The notes under the pieces were generated by a model. It had not been told where the DNA came from. It worked only from the letters and a program-made list of their open reading frames with translations, and made no database searches. A DNA stretch of 64,000 nt from Cellulophaga omnivescoria (GTDB lineage Bacteria; Bacteroidota; Bacteroidia; Flavobacteriales; Flavobacteriaceae), in assembly GCF_001999725.1 (NCBI RefSeq), contig NZ_MDDP01000014.1:1-64000 (forward strand), written 5' to 3'. The position numbers and the translations under genes were made by a program. Position 1 is the stretch's first letter. Each line of letters begins with the position of its first letter. This document shows positions 26,656-35,123 of this stretch, piece by piece.

Positions 26656-26685
26656 AAAACCATACTTTACTACAAGTATGGTTTT
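26656..26685 (-). terminator. Rho-independent terminator of the kinase-aldolase operon
   Basis: AAAACCATACTT (26656-26667) and AAGTATGGTTTT (26674-26685) form a perfect 12-bp stem with a 6-nt loop. On the minus strand it is followed by a run of T (A-run at 26652-26659). It lies 38 bp after the aldolase stop codon. Confidence 0.85.
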
Positions 26686-26722
26686 ATGGTTTGTGTTTAG
26701 TATAGCCCTAAAATGGGATAAT

Positions 26723-27394
26723 TTATTTTTTCTTTAGCTTTTTTATTACTGCTATAGTTTGTTTTACGGTAGCTTCTAAACCTTTATAATCTTTATTAGC
26801 TATAATGTCTTTACTTATTAATTTAGAGCCTATACCAACGCAAGTAACACCTGCATTAAACCAAGCTGCTAAATTATTTTCTTCTGTGGTTACACCACCT
26901 GTTGGCATTACGTTTGTCCACGGTTGTGGGCCTTTTATAGCTTTTACAAAATCTGCTCCGTAGGTTGCACCAGGAAATAGTTTTACTACCTCACAGCCCA
27001 ACTCTTCTGCAGTGTTTATTTCTTTTAAAGAACCACATCCAGGAGACCACATCACTTTACGCCTGTTACACGCTATGGCAATGTCTTCTCTAAAAGAAGG
27101 TGTTACTATAAAATTGGCTCCCATTTGCATATACAAAGAGGCTGCTGCTGCATCTGTTACAGAGCCTACACCTAGTACCATACCTGGCAATTCTTTTATG
27201 GCGTATTTGTTTAACTCAGAAAATACTTCAAAAGCAAAATCGCCGCGTGCGGTAAATTCCATTAAACGTGCGCCTCCATTGTAACAAGCTTTTAAAATGT
27301 TTTTTGCTAAATCTACATCAGAATGGTAAAATAAGGGTACCAAACCGGTTTCATTCATTATATTAAAAACTTCTATTCTGCTATATTGTGCCAT
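26723..27394 (-). CDS. 2-Keto-3-deoxy-6-phospho-sugar acid aldolase (KDPG/KDPGal aldolase)
   Basis: A 223-residue class I aldolase that splits 2-keto-3-deoxy-6-phosphogluconate or -galactonate into pyruvate and glyceraldehyde-3-phosphate. E46 in LMEFTARG is the expected proton-transfer residue, and K138 in EVVKLFPGATYG is the Schiff-base lysine. The phosphate site PTGGVTTEENNLAAWFNAG follows. Length and order match the family. It is the last gene of a two-gene unit with the KDG kinase (33 bp gap) and is followed by a terminator. In a galactan PUL the likely substrate is the galactonate form, produced from 3,6-anhydrogalactose; this is inference. Confidence 0.93.
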   Translation of the reverse strand: MAQYSRIEVFNIMNETGLVPLFYHSDVDLAKNILKACYNGGARLMEFTARGDFAFEVFSELNKYAIKELPGMVLGVGSVTDAAAASLYMQMGANFIVTPSFREDIAIACNRRKVMWSPGCGSLKEINTAEELGCEVVKLFPGATYGADFVKAIKGPQPWTNVMPTGGVTTEENNLAAWFNAGVTCVGIGSKLISKDIIANKDYKGLEATVKQTIAVIKKLKKK

Positions 27395-27427
27395 AATTGT
27401 ATGCTGTGTTTTTATTATTTTAAAGTG

Positions 27428-28450
27428 TTAGCGTGCTACTTTACCAGAGGCATCGCCACTCATTAATTTTTCTACTTCATCTACAGTAACCAAATTAATA
27501 TCTCCGGATACAGTATGTTTTAAACAACAGGCTGCCACTGCAAAATCTACTGCTTGTTGTGCGTTATATTCTTTATTTAATAAGCCATAAATTAAACCTC
27601 CCATAAAAGCATCTCCACTACCTACCCTGTCTACAACAGGCGTAACATCTTTAATTGCGGCGCTATAAAGCTCTCCATTATCATACAAAATACCACCAAT
27701 TTGCTGGTGAGATGCGCTTATAGAGTAGCGTAATGTTGTAGCTACTTTTTCTAAATTAGGATACAATGTAAATAATTTATTATACAAGCTTGGTAAGGAC
27801 TCTTTGTTATTGTAATCTGGATTTTCTTGTGCCAATCCCGACATAAAAAATGCGGTGTCTAAATCTCCCAAAATTACATTGCTGTAAGATAATAGCTCTG
27901 GCATAATATCTTTTGGTTCTTTACCATATTGCCACAATTTTGCTCTATAATTAAGGTCTGATGTTATAAAAACTCCCATTTTACTAGCAGCTTTTACAGC
28001 CTCTAAACACACATCTGCTGCCGTTTGCGATACTGCTGGCGTTACACCACTCCAATGAAAAACGGTAGCGTCTTTAAAAACTTCCTCCCAATTTATAGTA
28101 CCAGGAGTTATAGTTGCCATTGCACTATTAGCCCTATCATACACCACCTTACTACCTCTTGTACCTGCACCGGTTTCTAAAAAATACACCCCTAACCTAT
28201 CACCACCAAAAGCAATATTTTTAGCTTGTACATTACGTTTTTTTATTTCCATTAGGGCCGTTTGGCCTAAGTCATTATCTGGTAAGCGTGTAACAAACTC
28301 GACCTCTAAACCGTAGTTAGCTATAGATACAGCTACATTAAACTCTCCGCCGCCATAGGTAGCTGTAAAATTATTTGCTTGTGAAAAACGCAAATGTCTT
28401 TGCGTAGACAAACGCAACATAATTTCTCCAAAGGTGACTACTTTACTCAT
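27428..28450 (-). CDS. PfkB-family 2-keto-3-deoxy sugar acid kinase
   Basis: A 340-residue ribokinase-fold kinase. The N-terminus is VVTFGEIMLRLSTQ, with the substrate-site GGGEFNVAVSIANYGLE, and the PfkB signature 2 with catalytic Asp is DRVGSGDAFMGGLIYGLL. It phosphorylates 2-keto-3-deoxygluconate or -galactonate at O6. The ATG at 28450 is used because the upstream ATG at 28495 would place coding sequence over the LacI operator. It forms an operon with the aldolase and diverges from the LacI regulator. It supplies the last two steps of anhydrogalactose or uronate breakdown. Confidence 0.93.
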   Translation of the reverse strand: MSKVVTFGEIMLRLSTQRHLRFSQANNFTATYGGGEFNVAVSIANYGLEVEFVTRLPDNDLGQTALMEIKKRNVQAKNIAFGGDRLGVYFLETGAGTRGSKVVYDRANSAMATITPGTINWEEVFKDATVFHWSGVTPAVSQTAADVCLEAVKAASKMGVFITSDLNYRAKLWQYGKEPKDIMPELLSYSNVILGDLDTAFFMSGLAQENPDYNNKESLPSLYNKLFTLYPNLEKVATTLRYSISASHQQIGGILYDNGELYSAAIKDVTPVVDRVGSGDAFMGGLIYGLLNKEYNAQQAVDFAVAACCLKHTVSGDINLVTVDEVEKLMSGDASGKVAR

Positions 28451-28477
28451 TTTTATACTTTTAAAAGTTTGGCAATT

Positions 28478-28494
28478 GGTTAATCGATTAAGCA
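28478..28494. promoter_or_regulatory. LacI-type operator O1
   Basis: GGTTAATCGATTAAGCA contains the palindrome TTAATCGATTAA with the central CG typical of LacI-family sites. It lies 28 bp upstream of the kinase start codon. An identical 17-bp copy (O2) is 91 bp away beside lacI. Confidence 0.8.
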
Positions 28495-28538
28495 TTGGGG
28501 TAAAATAAAATCAAAACCGCGTTGTAAACAACTATAGC

Positions 28539-28569
28539 TTTGATTATAAGTGTATTTTCAATACTTTTG
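28539..28569 (+). promoter_or_regulatory. Bacteroidetes-type promoter of the lacI gene
   Basis: TTTG at 28539-28542 (-33) and TACTTTTG at 28562-28569 (-7, TAnnTTTG) are separated by 19 bp, matching the known Bacteroidetes sigma-ABfr spacing. The expected transcription start falls inside operator O2 at 28571-28582, so lacI should be autorepressed. Confidence 0.7.
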
Positions 28570-28585
28570 GTTAATCGATTAAGCA
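28569..28585. promoter_or_regulatory. LacI-type operator O2
   Basis: An identical 17-bp copy of O1, GGTTAATCGATTAAGCA, centred on the predicted lacI transcription start and 13 bp before its start codon. Two sites 91 bp apart could support DNA looping by a tetramer or independent dimer binding. Confidence 0.8.
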
Positions 28586-28598
28586 AATATATTAAAAA

Positions 28599-29612
28599 TT
28601 GTCAAACAAAAAAACCACCCTTAAAGATATTGCCGGTAAATTAAATATATCTACGGCTGCTGTTAGTAAGGCTTTACGTAACGATTCTAGAATTAGCAAA
28701 AAGACAAAAGAGGCTGTAAAAAAAATAGCTAAAGATTTAGATTACCAACCAAATAACCTTGCTAGTGCTTTGCGTAGTGGTAAAAGCAACTTGGTGGGTG
28801 TTATGGTACCAAGCACAAGTAGCTCTTATTTTTCATCGGTTTTACAAAATATAGAAGAGGTTTTAAACAGTAAAGGCTATAACGTTATTGTAACACAGTC
28901 TAACGAGTCTTACACTAAAGAATGTAACAATATAGACACCTTACTTTTTACGCAAGTAGATGGCATTATAGCATCTATGGCAAATGAAACTATAGATTTA
29001 AATTACTTTGAAAAAATTAAGTCTAAAGGTATACCACTTATTTTGTTTGATAGAGGTGAAAACAACCTAAATGTAGATTATATTGGTATTAACGATTATG
29101 ATAGTAGCCATATGATTGTGAACCACTTGGTACAAGAAGGTCGTAAAAATATTGCTCATATAGGCGGATTTAAACACACACGTATTTTTAATAACAGAAT
29201 TAGAGGTTATATTGATGCGTTGCAAAAACACAAGCTTACTTTGTTTGATGATTATGTAAGTGAAAGCAACCTTACTATTGAAGATGGTAGAGCACAAATG
29301 AAAAAATTGTTAGCGCTTAAAAACCCACCAGATGCTGTATATGCTGCTAGTGATTATGCTGCATTGGGTGCTTTGCAAGTTTTAAAAGAAGAAAAAATAG
29401 CGGTACCTAAAACTATTGCGCTTGTTGGTTTTGGTAACGAACCCTTTACCACAATGGTTACACCAACTATTACCACAATAGACCAACACAGTGCTGAAAT
29501 TGGCAAAATTGCTGCACAAACCTTTTTAGAATATGCTGACCAAAAAACAACTACACAGCAATTAAATAAAAAGATATTAGAGGCTAAGCTTATTGTTAGA
29601 GAATCGTCCTAA
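28599..29612 (+). CDS. LacI family transcriptional regulator (TTG start)
   Basis: A 337-residue repressor. The N-terminal HTH is TTLKDIAGKLNISTAAVSKA and the hinge helix is NNLASALRSGKSNLVG. The periplasmic-binding-like domain runs from about 62, with the usual DGIIAS, IPLILFDRG, AASDYAALGAL and ITTIDQ blocks. There is no ATG before residue 60, and the HTH requires the TTG at 28599. It diverges from the kinase-aldolase operon, with its operators in between. The effector is probably an intermediate such as 2-keto-3-deoxy-sugar acid or its phosphate. No copy of the operator is seen upstream of the other PUL units. Confidence 0.93.
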   Translation: MSNKKTTLKDIAGKLNISTAAVSKALRNDSRISKKTKEAVKKIAKDLDYQPNNLASALRSGKSNLVGVMVPSTSSSYFSSVLQNIEEVLNSKGYNVIVTQSNESYTKECNNIDTLLFTQVDGIIASMANETIDLNYFEKIKSKGIPLILFDRGENNLNVDYIGINDYDSSHMIVNHLVQEGRKNIAHIGGFKHTRIFNNRIRGYIDALQKHKLTLFDDYVSESNLTIEDGRAQMKKLLALKNPPDAVYAASDYAALGALQVLKEEKIAVPKTIALVGFGNEPFTTMVTPTITTIDQHSAEIGKIAAQTFLEYADQKTTTQQLNKKILEAKLIVRESS

Positions 29613-29634
29613 AAAAACTTAGTGCTGTAAATAC

Positions 29635-29664
29635 AAAAAGTCGTGCTTTGTAGCACGACTTTTA
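29635..29664. terminator. Bidirectional terminator between lacI and sulfatase
   Basis: AGTCGTGCT (29639-29647) and AGCACGACT (29652-29660) form a perfect stem with a 4-nt loop, flanked by an A-run on one side and a T-run on the other. It serves the convergent lacI (+) and sulfatase (-) genes. Confidence 0.85.
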
Positions 29665-29684
29665 TATGTAGTAAAATAGTAAGT

Positions 29685-31175
29685 TTACTTAAACGGAAAT
29701 AACTTAGACTCTGTATGAGAATCTTTCATTATTTGTTTTAACTCTGCTACTATATTTAAGTTTGTAGAAGCAACATTGTATTCTTCTTTAGGGTCTGTAG
29801 CTAAATTATACAGCTCAAACTTACCTTGCTTTTCTGCATTTATTTTATACCATACACCTTTCCAATCGCCTTTTCTTACTGCTTTTCTCCCTTTTTGTAT
29901 ATTAAATTCCCAATACAAATACTTATGTTGTTTTTGCTCTCCTTGGTTTAATAATGTTGGCACTAAAGAAACACCATCTACCTCAGCCGGAATTATAGTT
30001 TCTGTAATATCTGCTACGGTTGGTAAAATATCCCAAAAAGCAGATACCATATTTGTGGTTGTACCTGCTTTAATTTTGTTAGGCCATACTGTTATAAATG
30101 GTGTACGTATACCACCCTCATACAAATCTCTTTTTTCTCCTCTTAATCCGCCTCCACTATTAAAATATGCAGGGTTTGCGCCACCTTCTTTATGTGGACC
30201 ATTATCACTAGCAAACATTATAATAGTATTATCTGCAATGCCTAATTCTTTAACCTTTGCAACAATTTGCCCTACATACACATCTAACCTATCTACCATA
30301 GATGCATACATTGCATATGGTTTGTTTTGAGAACTATATTCTGTTGGGTTAATATGTGGTCCGTAGTCTGATGTATAACGTTCTTTAGTGGTATGCGGTA
30401 CTTCTTTAAACTTACCATCATACTTTTTAAAAATAGAATCTTTAGGTGCCATTAGCTCTGCGTGTGGAAGGACCAGTGGTACATAAACAAAAAAAGTTGT
30501 ATCCTTATTCTTTTCTATAAACTTTAAAGTTTCATCTTGTATAAGATCTGGTGCGTAGGTCACGGTATTGGTATAATCATTACCCTTTAAAAGCACTTTT
30601 TTATCATTTTTCCATAAATGCGTTGGGTAATAACGGTGTGCTTGTCTTTGACAATTGTAACCATAAAATTCATCAAAACCTTGGTTTGTTGGATCTCCAG
30701 TAGAACCAATATAACCCAAACCCCATTTACCAAAAGCTCCATTTACATAGCCTGCTTCTTTTAACACTTCTGCTATAGTAACACTAGAAGCTGGTATGGG
30801 CTCCTGCCCTTCTTGATCCTTTAATTCTCTGTTGCCTCTAATTGGTGTGTGCCCAGTATGCAGACCTGTCATTAAAGAAGATCTAGACGGTGCGCAAACC
30901 GCAGAACCTGTATAATGTTGTGTAAATTTTATTCCGTTTGCAGCAAGTGCATCTATGTTTGGTGTTTTAAAATTTACCTGACCGTAACTACTTAAGTCAC
31001 CATAACCTAAATCATCTGCAAGAATATAAATTATATTAGGTCTTTGTTTTACTTTTTCTTTTTTGTTTGTATTAACTGCAGATATGGCTTCCTTTTTGGT
31101 CTCTTTACAAGCTAAAAATAAAAGCAATGTTGCCACAAAAACAAAACTAGAATAGCTTAATTTATTCAATTTCAT
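29685..31175 (-). CDS. S1 sulfatase, lipoprotein (sulfatase 1)
   Basis: A 496-residue arylsulfatase-type hydrolase removing sulfate esters from galactan oligosaccharides. The lipoprotein cysteine is C23 (LLFLAC), with a basic rather than acidic start, suggesting the periplasmic face. The metal pair is in ADDLGYGDLSSYG. The formylglycine motif CAPSR has C94 as the residue to be oxidised, followed by SSLMTGLHTGHTPIRGN. GKWGLG and ASDNGPH complete the active site. The sequence is very close to sulfatase 6 (55972-57426), including long near-identical DNA stretches. It lies 29 bp after sulfatase 2. Confidence 0.95.
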   Translation of the reverse strand: MKLNKLSYSSFVFVATLLLFLACKETKKEAISAVNTNKKEKVKQRPNIIYILADDLGYGDLSSYGQVNFKTPNIDALAANGIKFTQHYTGSAVCAPSRSSLMTGLHTGHTPIRGNRELKDQEGQEPIPASSVTIAEVLKEAGYVNGAFGKWGLGYIGSTGDPTNQGFDEFYGYNCQRQAHRYYPTHLWKNDKKVLLKGNDYTNTVTYAPDLIQDETLKFIEKNKDTTFFVYVPLVLPHAELMAPKDSIFKKYDGKFKEVPHTTKERYTSDYGPHINPTEYSSQNKPYAMYASMVDRLDVYVGQIVAKVKELGIADNTIIMFASDNGPHKEGGANPAYFNSGGGLRGEKRDLYEGGIRTPFITVWPNKIKAGTTTNMVSAFWDILPTVADITETIIPAEVDGVSLVPTLLNQGEQKQHKYLYWEFNIQKGRKAVRKGDWKGVWYKINAEKQGKFELYNLATDPKEEYNVASTNLNIVAELKQIMKDSHTESKLFPFK

Positions 31176-31204
31176 TTTATTAAAATTTAATAAGTTTATT
31201 GTAA

Positions 31205-32770
31205 TTATCTAAGTTTTAGTTGCTGAATATTATTGTAGTTTTTACCACGTATAGCCTCAAACTCAGTAATCATTTCCCGTAACTTTTCTGGTTTAGCTTT
31301 TGCCAGATTATTTTGTTGTGCCTTATCTTCTTTTAAATTATACAACTGAAAATCTGGACTACTACCTGTTTCTATATCTACTTTTTCTTGGTATGCTTTG
31401 CCTTTGTAAGGCGGTATCATTAACCAATCTCCACTGCGTAATGCTGTTCTTGAGGTTGCCTCTATAATTAAATTATCTCTTCCCGTTTTTTCTTCACCCA
31501 AAAATGTTTTTAAAATATTTTTACTATCTGTAGAACTTTCTTGTGTACCTACTAAATTTGCTATAGAAGCTAATAAATCTACTTGGCACACAATAGCGTC
31601 AGATTCCCCAGGCGTAATATGATTTTTCCAATACGTTATAAAAGGAACACGTGTACCAGCCTCAAACAAACTGTACTTACCACCTCTTAAGCCTCCTTTA
31701 GGATCGTGATTTCCTAGTTTCTCTACAGCATCATCATGATACCCATCGTTTAAAACTGGACCATTATCACTAGAGAAAACTATTAAAGTATTCTCTAAAA
31801 TACCTTCTTCCTTTAATGTTTTTACAAACTCGCCAATACACCAATCTGCTTCTAAAATAACATCACCTCTTGGGCCTAAACCAGATTTACCTGCAAACCT
31901 TGGGTGCGGAGTACGTGGTACGTGTGGCTGTTGCATTGCATAATATAAAAAGAACGGAGCGTTTTTATGTGTTTTTACATAGTCCTTAGCTTTAGCTAAA
32001 AAATGATCTGCCATATCTACATCACTCCATTTAGCAGCCTCACCACCTTTCATATACCCAATTCTACCAATACCATTTACAATACTATTGTTATGCCCGT
32101 GATGCCATTTCATATCTACCATTTCTGGGTTATCTACAGCAGTTGGTTCGCCCACAAAATTAGTTTTATAGTTTACCTCTATAGGATCATTAGGATCTAA
32201 GCCTACAACATTACCATTGTCTATGTATACCGTTGGTACGCGGTCTTGCGTTGCAGCAAGTATATAAGCATCATCAAAACCAACCTCATTAGGACCTGGA
32301 GAAACACGCTCATTCCAATTTACATTTCCTGTTCCCAAACCTAAATGCCACTTGCCAACAATTGCAGTTTGGTACCCTTGGCTTTTAAGCATTTTAGGTA
32401 ATGTTTGTTGTTCTGTACTAATTAATAATGGTGCTGTACCAGGCAGTATTTTAGCATCTTTATTGCGCCAAGGATACACACCTGTTAGCAACGCATACCT
32501 ACTAGGTGTACAGGTTGCAGAAGTTGCATAACCATTTGTAAACTTTAAGCCTCCAGAGGCTAAGGCGTCTATATTTGGGGTGTTTAATTCTGTTGCTCCA
32601 TAAGAACTAATATCACCGTATCCTAAATCATCTAAATAAATGACAACAATATTGGGCTTAGTATTTTCCTTTTCTGCAGTTGCAACGACTTTGGTTTCTT
32701 TAGGTTTTTCTTTACAACTAAAGCTTACTAGTATAAGAAATAGTACTGTTAGGTTAAGTATTTTTTTCAT
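31205..32770 (-). CDS. S1 sulfatase, lipoprotein (sulfatase 2)
   Basis: A 521-residue sulfatase. The lipoprotein signal ends at C19 (ILVSFSC). LDDLGYGDISSYG provides the metal-binding Asp pair, and C87 in CTPSRYALLTG is the formylglycine precursor. GKWHLGLGTGNVNWNERVSP, QQPHVPRTPHPRF and FSSDNGPVLNDGYHDD line the active site and its lid. It is arylsulfatase A-like and distinct from sulfatases 1 and 6. It is separated from the SusD-side lipoprotein gene by a hairpin terminator, so it may be expressed at a reduced level by read-through or from its own promoter. Confidence 0.95.
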   Translation of the reverse strand: MKKILNLTVLFLILVSFSCKEKPKETKVVATAEKENTKPNIVVIYLDDLGYGDISSYGATELNTPNIDALASGGLKFTNGYATSATCTPSRYALLTGVYPWRNKDAKILPGTAPLLISTEQQTLPKMLKSQGYQTAIVGKWHLGLGTGNVNWNERVSPGPNEVGFDDAYILAATQDRVPTVYIDNGNVVGLDPNDPIEVNYKTNFVGEPTAVDNPEMVDMKWHHGHNNSIVNGIGRIGYMKGGEAAKWSDVDMADHFLAKAKDYVKTHKNAPFFLYYAMQQPHVPRTPHPRFAGKSGLGPRGDVILEADWCIGEFVKTLKEEGILENTLIVFSSDNGPVLNDGYHDDAVEKLGNHDPKGGLRGGKYSLFEAGTRVPFITYWKNHITPGESDAIVCQVDLLASIANLVGTQESSTDSKNILKTFLGEEKTGRDNLIIEATSRTALRSGDWLMIPPYKGKAYQEKVDIETGSSPDFQLYNLKEDKAQQNNLAKAKPEKLREMITEFEAIRGKNYNNIQQLKLR

Positions 32771-32813
32771 AAAGTGATTGTTCTAATTTTAAATAAACTT
32801 ATTTGTGGGGCAT

Positions 32814-32858
32814 AAAAAAAAGAATTCCACTTTACTATAAAACTAAAACGGAATTCTT
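32814..32858 (-). terminator. Hairpin terminator inside the PUL, after the SusCD unit
   Basis: AAGAATTCC (32820-32828) and GGAATTCTT (32850-32858) form a perfect 9-bp stem with a 21-nt loop. On the minus strand an uninterrupted T-run (A-run 32814-32821) follows. It lies 6 bp after the stop of the 160-aa lipoprotein gene. It may attenuate expression of sulfatases 2 and 1. Confidence 0.75.
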
Positions 32859-32863
32859 GTAAT

Positions 32864-33346
32864 TTACTCTTCTAAAACTGTAACTGTTATGGTTTTATCT
32901 ACTTTCCAGACATCACCACTTTTAACAGATTCTGCCACAGAGTCTTTAAAGATATTTACAAGTTTTATATCTTTTTCTCCAAGTTCTGTAAATAATACGT
33001 AAACTAAATTATCTGTAGATATTTTACCTGCGTTGGGTTTTATAAAACGCGCATAATTTAAAGTATCTGCAGCGGTAAAATTACCACTTATAAAGTGCAT
33101 ACCGTCTTCTATTTCCCATTGATGGCTAACTAAGCCCCTAGAGAGGTCGTTAAACGCAACGTACTTATTTAAACCGATAACTCTTTTTTCTTGTTCATCT
33201 TCATCAAGATCAAAAGAGGTCCAAACTGTTAAACTAGAAAAGTCTCCGTATGGTGGTTCATAATCATCTTCTTCTGAACAGCTAAATGCCAAGCAAAAAA
33301 ACATTAGTAACAGAGTAATTTTTACTATTTTTTGTATATTTTTCAT
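32864..33346 (-). CDS. Small surface lipoprotein at the SusE position (putative glycan-binding)
   Basis: A 160-residue lipoprotein. The signal ends at a lipobox (LAFSC, C23) followed by SEEDDYE, a strong acidic surface-export signal. The remaining 135 residues form a single beta-rich domain with LSRGLVSHQWEIEDGMHFIS and KDIKLVNIF, similar to the PKD-like modules seen in SusE-type or surface glycan-binding proteins of flavobacterial PULs. It lies 18 bp after susD. Binding of the target glycan is inferred from position and signal. It is shorter than most such proteins, which usually carry extra binding domains. Confidence 0.6.
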   Translation of the reverse strand: MKNIQKIVKITLLLMFFCLAFSCSEEDDYEPPYGDFSSLTVWTSFDLDEDEQEKRVIGLNKYVAFNDLSRGLVSHQWEIEDGMHFISGNFTAADTLNYARFIKPNAGKISTDNLVYVLFTELGEKDIKLVNIFKDSVAESVKSGDVWKVDKTITVTVLEE

Positions 33347-33364
33347 TAATTTATGTTTTAAAAA

Positions 33365-35113
33365 TTAATCATCAATTCTATTGTTATTTAACCTTTCTCC
33401 TTGAGGAATATCAAAATAACCCGTTTGCCCAGCAGACCAAGCTGCTGCTGCATCTATATACTCAGAAAACTTTTTAGGACCATTCCCTTTTTGTAACAAG
33501 CTTTGCTTACGCACACCCTCTTTTCCATTAGTTCTAGTATACGTATAATCTGCTACAGAAAATACTTGCGTGCTTAAATCTTGAAATCTTTCTAACGTAA
33601 CTCCCCAACGACGTAAATCTATAGTTCTTGTAGAAAACCCTTCTAAGGAAAGCTCTAGTGGATATTCTTTATACATTAAATGCTCCATTAAAGATGATGA
33701 TGAATACGTAACACCATCAAAATCGTGTGCGCTACCATCTGGAATACCTAACAATTGCAATCCCCAACGACTACGTATTTGGTTTATTAGTTTTAAGGCT
33801 CCACTTACATTACCGGCTTGTAAAAAGCATTCGGCTTGCATTAAATACACGCCAGAGAGACGATTAACAACTACATTTCTTCCAGATTTCCAAGGAGATG
33901 TAGAGGTTTCAAACTCGGTTATATGCCCAATATGGTTGGTATATTTTTTATAATTAGAAAATCTTGTGTTACCAAACGTTGTAGTTTGTGGTGCTGTATA
34001 TTTGTAATACTCAGAAATTTCATCATTAACAACAGCAATAGTTTGTGCTGCTCTTAATGGTATAGTTCTTAATTCCCCGGTAATATCACCATCTATATAA
34101 TTTCTAGGATCTTGGGTATCCATAGGTTCTGTAGTATACTCATACGTTAGCCAAGCAGATGGCAATAACTGCGCTTGTCCACCTATTGCTAATTTTTCTT
34201 CTGCGTGTTTTGCAGTTGGCGCACATCTACGAGCCAGTCTGTTTGCAAAAGACTCTTCATCAAAAAAGCCATCTTCTAATTGTTGGTCATTAGCATAGTT
34301 AATTTCAAAAATAGACTCTGAGTTAAACTCACCTGCTGTTGTAAACATTTTAGATACATCTTGTTCTAACTCATACCCATAATCTCCTCTAACATTATTA
34401 ATAATATCATTAAAATAAGTACTGGCTTTGTCATACTCACCTCTATACAAATAACTAGTACCTAAAATAGTAGCTGCGGCACCTGCATCTACTCTAGATT
34501 TAGGCTCCATTTGTAATGGTAAATTATTGTAGGCATATTCTAAATCTTCTGTAAAAAAAGCTATTACTTCTTCAGATGTAGATAAAGGCTTAGAGTAGTC
34601 TGCCGTAGATTTTGGAACAGATTCTCTTATTATTATTTTTCCTTCATTAAAAGTTGAGTGCAGGTAAAAATGCATTAAACCTCTAAAAAAACGCGCTTGT
34701 GCCATTTGTTCTGTCCATCTTTGTTTAGACTTTAAATCATCTGTCATAGAATTTAAACCCTCTATAACTTGGTTAGCTCTCCAAATTATACGGTATTTAG
34801 AATCCCAACGTTTTTGCACTACAAGATTATCAAAAGTTAAACGGTGTTGGTACCAAGGTAAATATGCTCCTGTTGGGTTGTTTCTTGGTCCTGGATGTGC
34901 CAAATCTGTACGGTAAAACTCTTCTTCTAAATCTAATATATAATGATCTAACATACCGCCATATATTGATGTTAGGTTAGATTCTGATTCCTCTAATGTT
35001 CTCCAATAAGTATCTGAAGACAAAAAGTTAGGGTTGGTTTCTTCTAGGTAATTTGAGCAAGATTGAAAAAGTCCTGCCGCAATTAATACGATTATAATTA
35101 TATATTTTTTCAT
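33365..35113 (-). CDS. RagB/SusD family lipoprotein of the galactan PUL
   Basis: A 582-residue surface glycan-binding partner of the SusC encoded 10 bp upstream. The lipoprotein signal ends at C19 (GLFQSC) followed by SNYLEE. TPR-like segments QMAQARFFRGLMHFYLHSTF and AAATILGTSYLYRGEYDKASTYFNDI, and a C-terminal EYPLELSLEGFSTRTIDLRRW, are typical SusD landmarks. Length is in the upper normal range. The pair with SusC is diagnostic of a PUL and is surrounded by sulfatases and galactosidases. Confidence 0.95.
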   Translation of the reverse strand: MKKYIIIIVLIAAGLFQSCSNYLEETNPNFLSSDTYWRTLEESESNLTSIYGGMLDHYILDLEEEFYRTDLAHPGPRNNPTGAYLPWYQHRLTFDNLVVQKRWDSKYRIIWRANQVIEGLNSMTDDLKSKQRWTEQMAQARFFRGLMHFYLHSTFNEGKIIIRESVPKSTADYSKPLSTSEEVIAFFTEDLEYAYNNLPLQMEPKSRVDAGAAATILGTSYLYRGEYDKASTYFNDIINNVRGDYGYELEQDVSKMFTTAGEFNSESIFEINYANDQQLEDGFFDEESFANRLARRCAPTAKHAEEKLAIGGQAQLLPSAWLTYEYTTEPMDTQDPRNYIDGDITGELRTIPLRAAQTIAVVNDEISEYYKYTAPQTTTFGNTRFSNYKKYTNHIGHITEFETSTSPWKSGRNVVVNRLSGVYLMQAECFLQAGNVSGALKLINQIRSRWGLQLLGIPDGSAHDFDGVTYSSSSLMEHLMYKEYPLELSLEGFSTRTIDLRRWGVTLERFQDLSTQVFSVADYTYTRTNGKEGVRKQSLLQKGNGPKKFSEYIDAAAAWSAGQTGYFDIPQGERLNNNRIDD

Positions 35114-35123
35114 AATATTGTGT

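Noticed and set aside
26723-28450. Kinase/aldolase pair as evidence for uronate (alginate or pectin) use
   Set aside because: The same two enzymes serve uronates, but no lyase or uronate isomerase is seen, while sulfatases, galactosidases and GH82 surround them. A galactan source is preferred, though shared use cannot be excluded.
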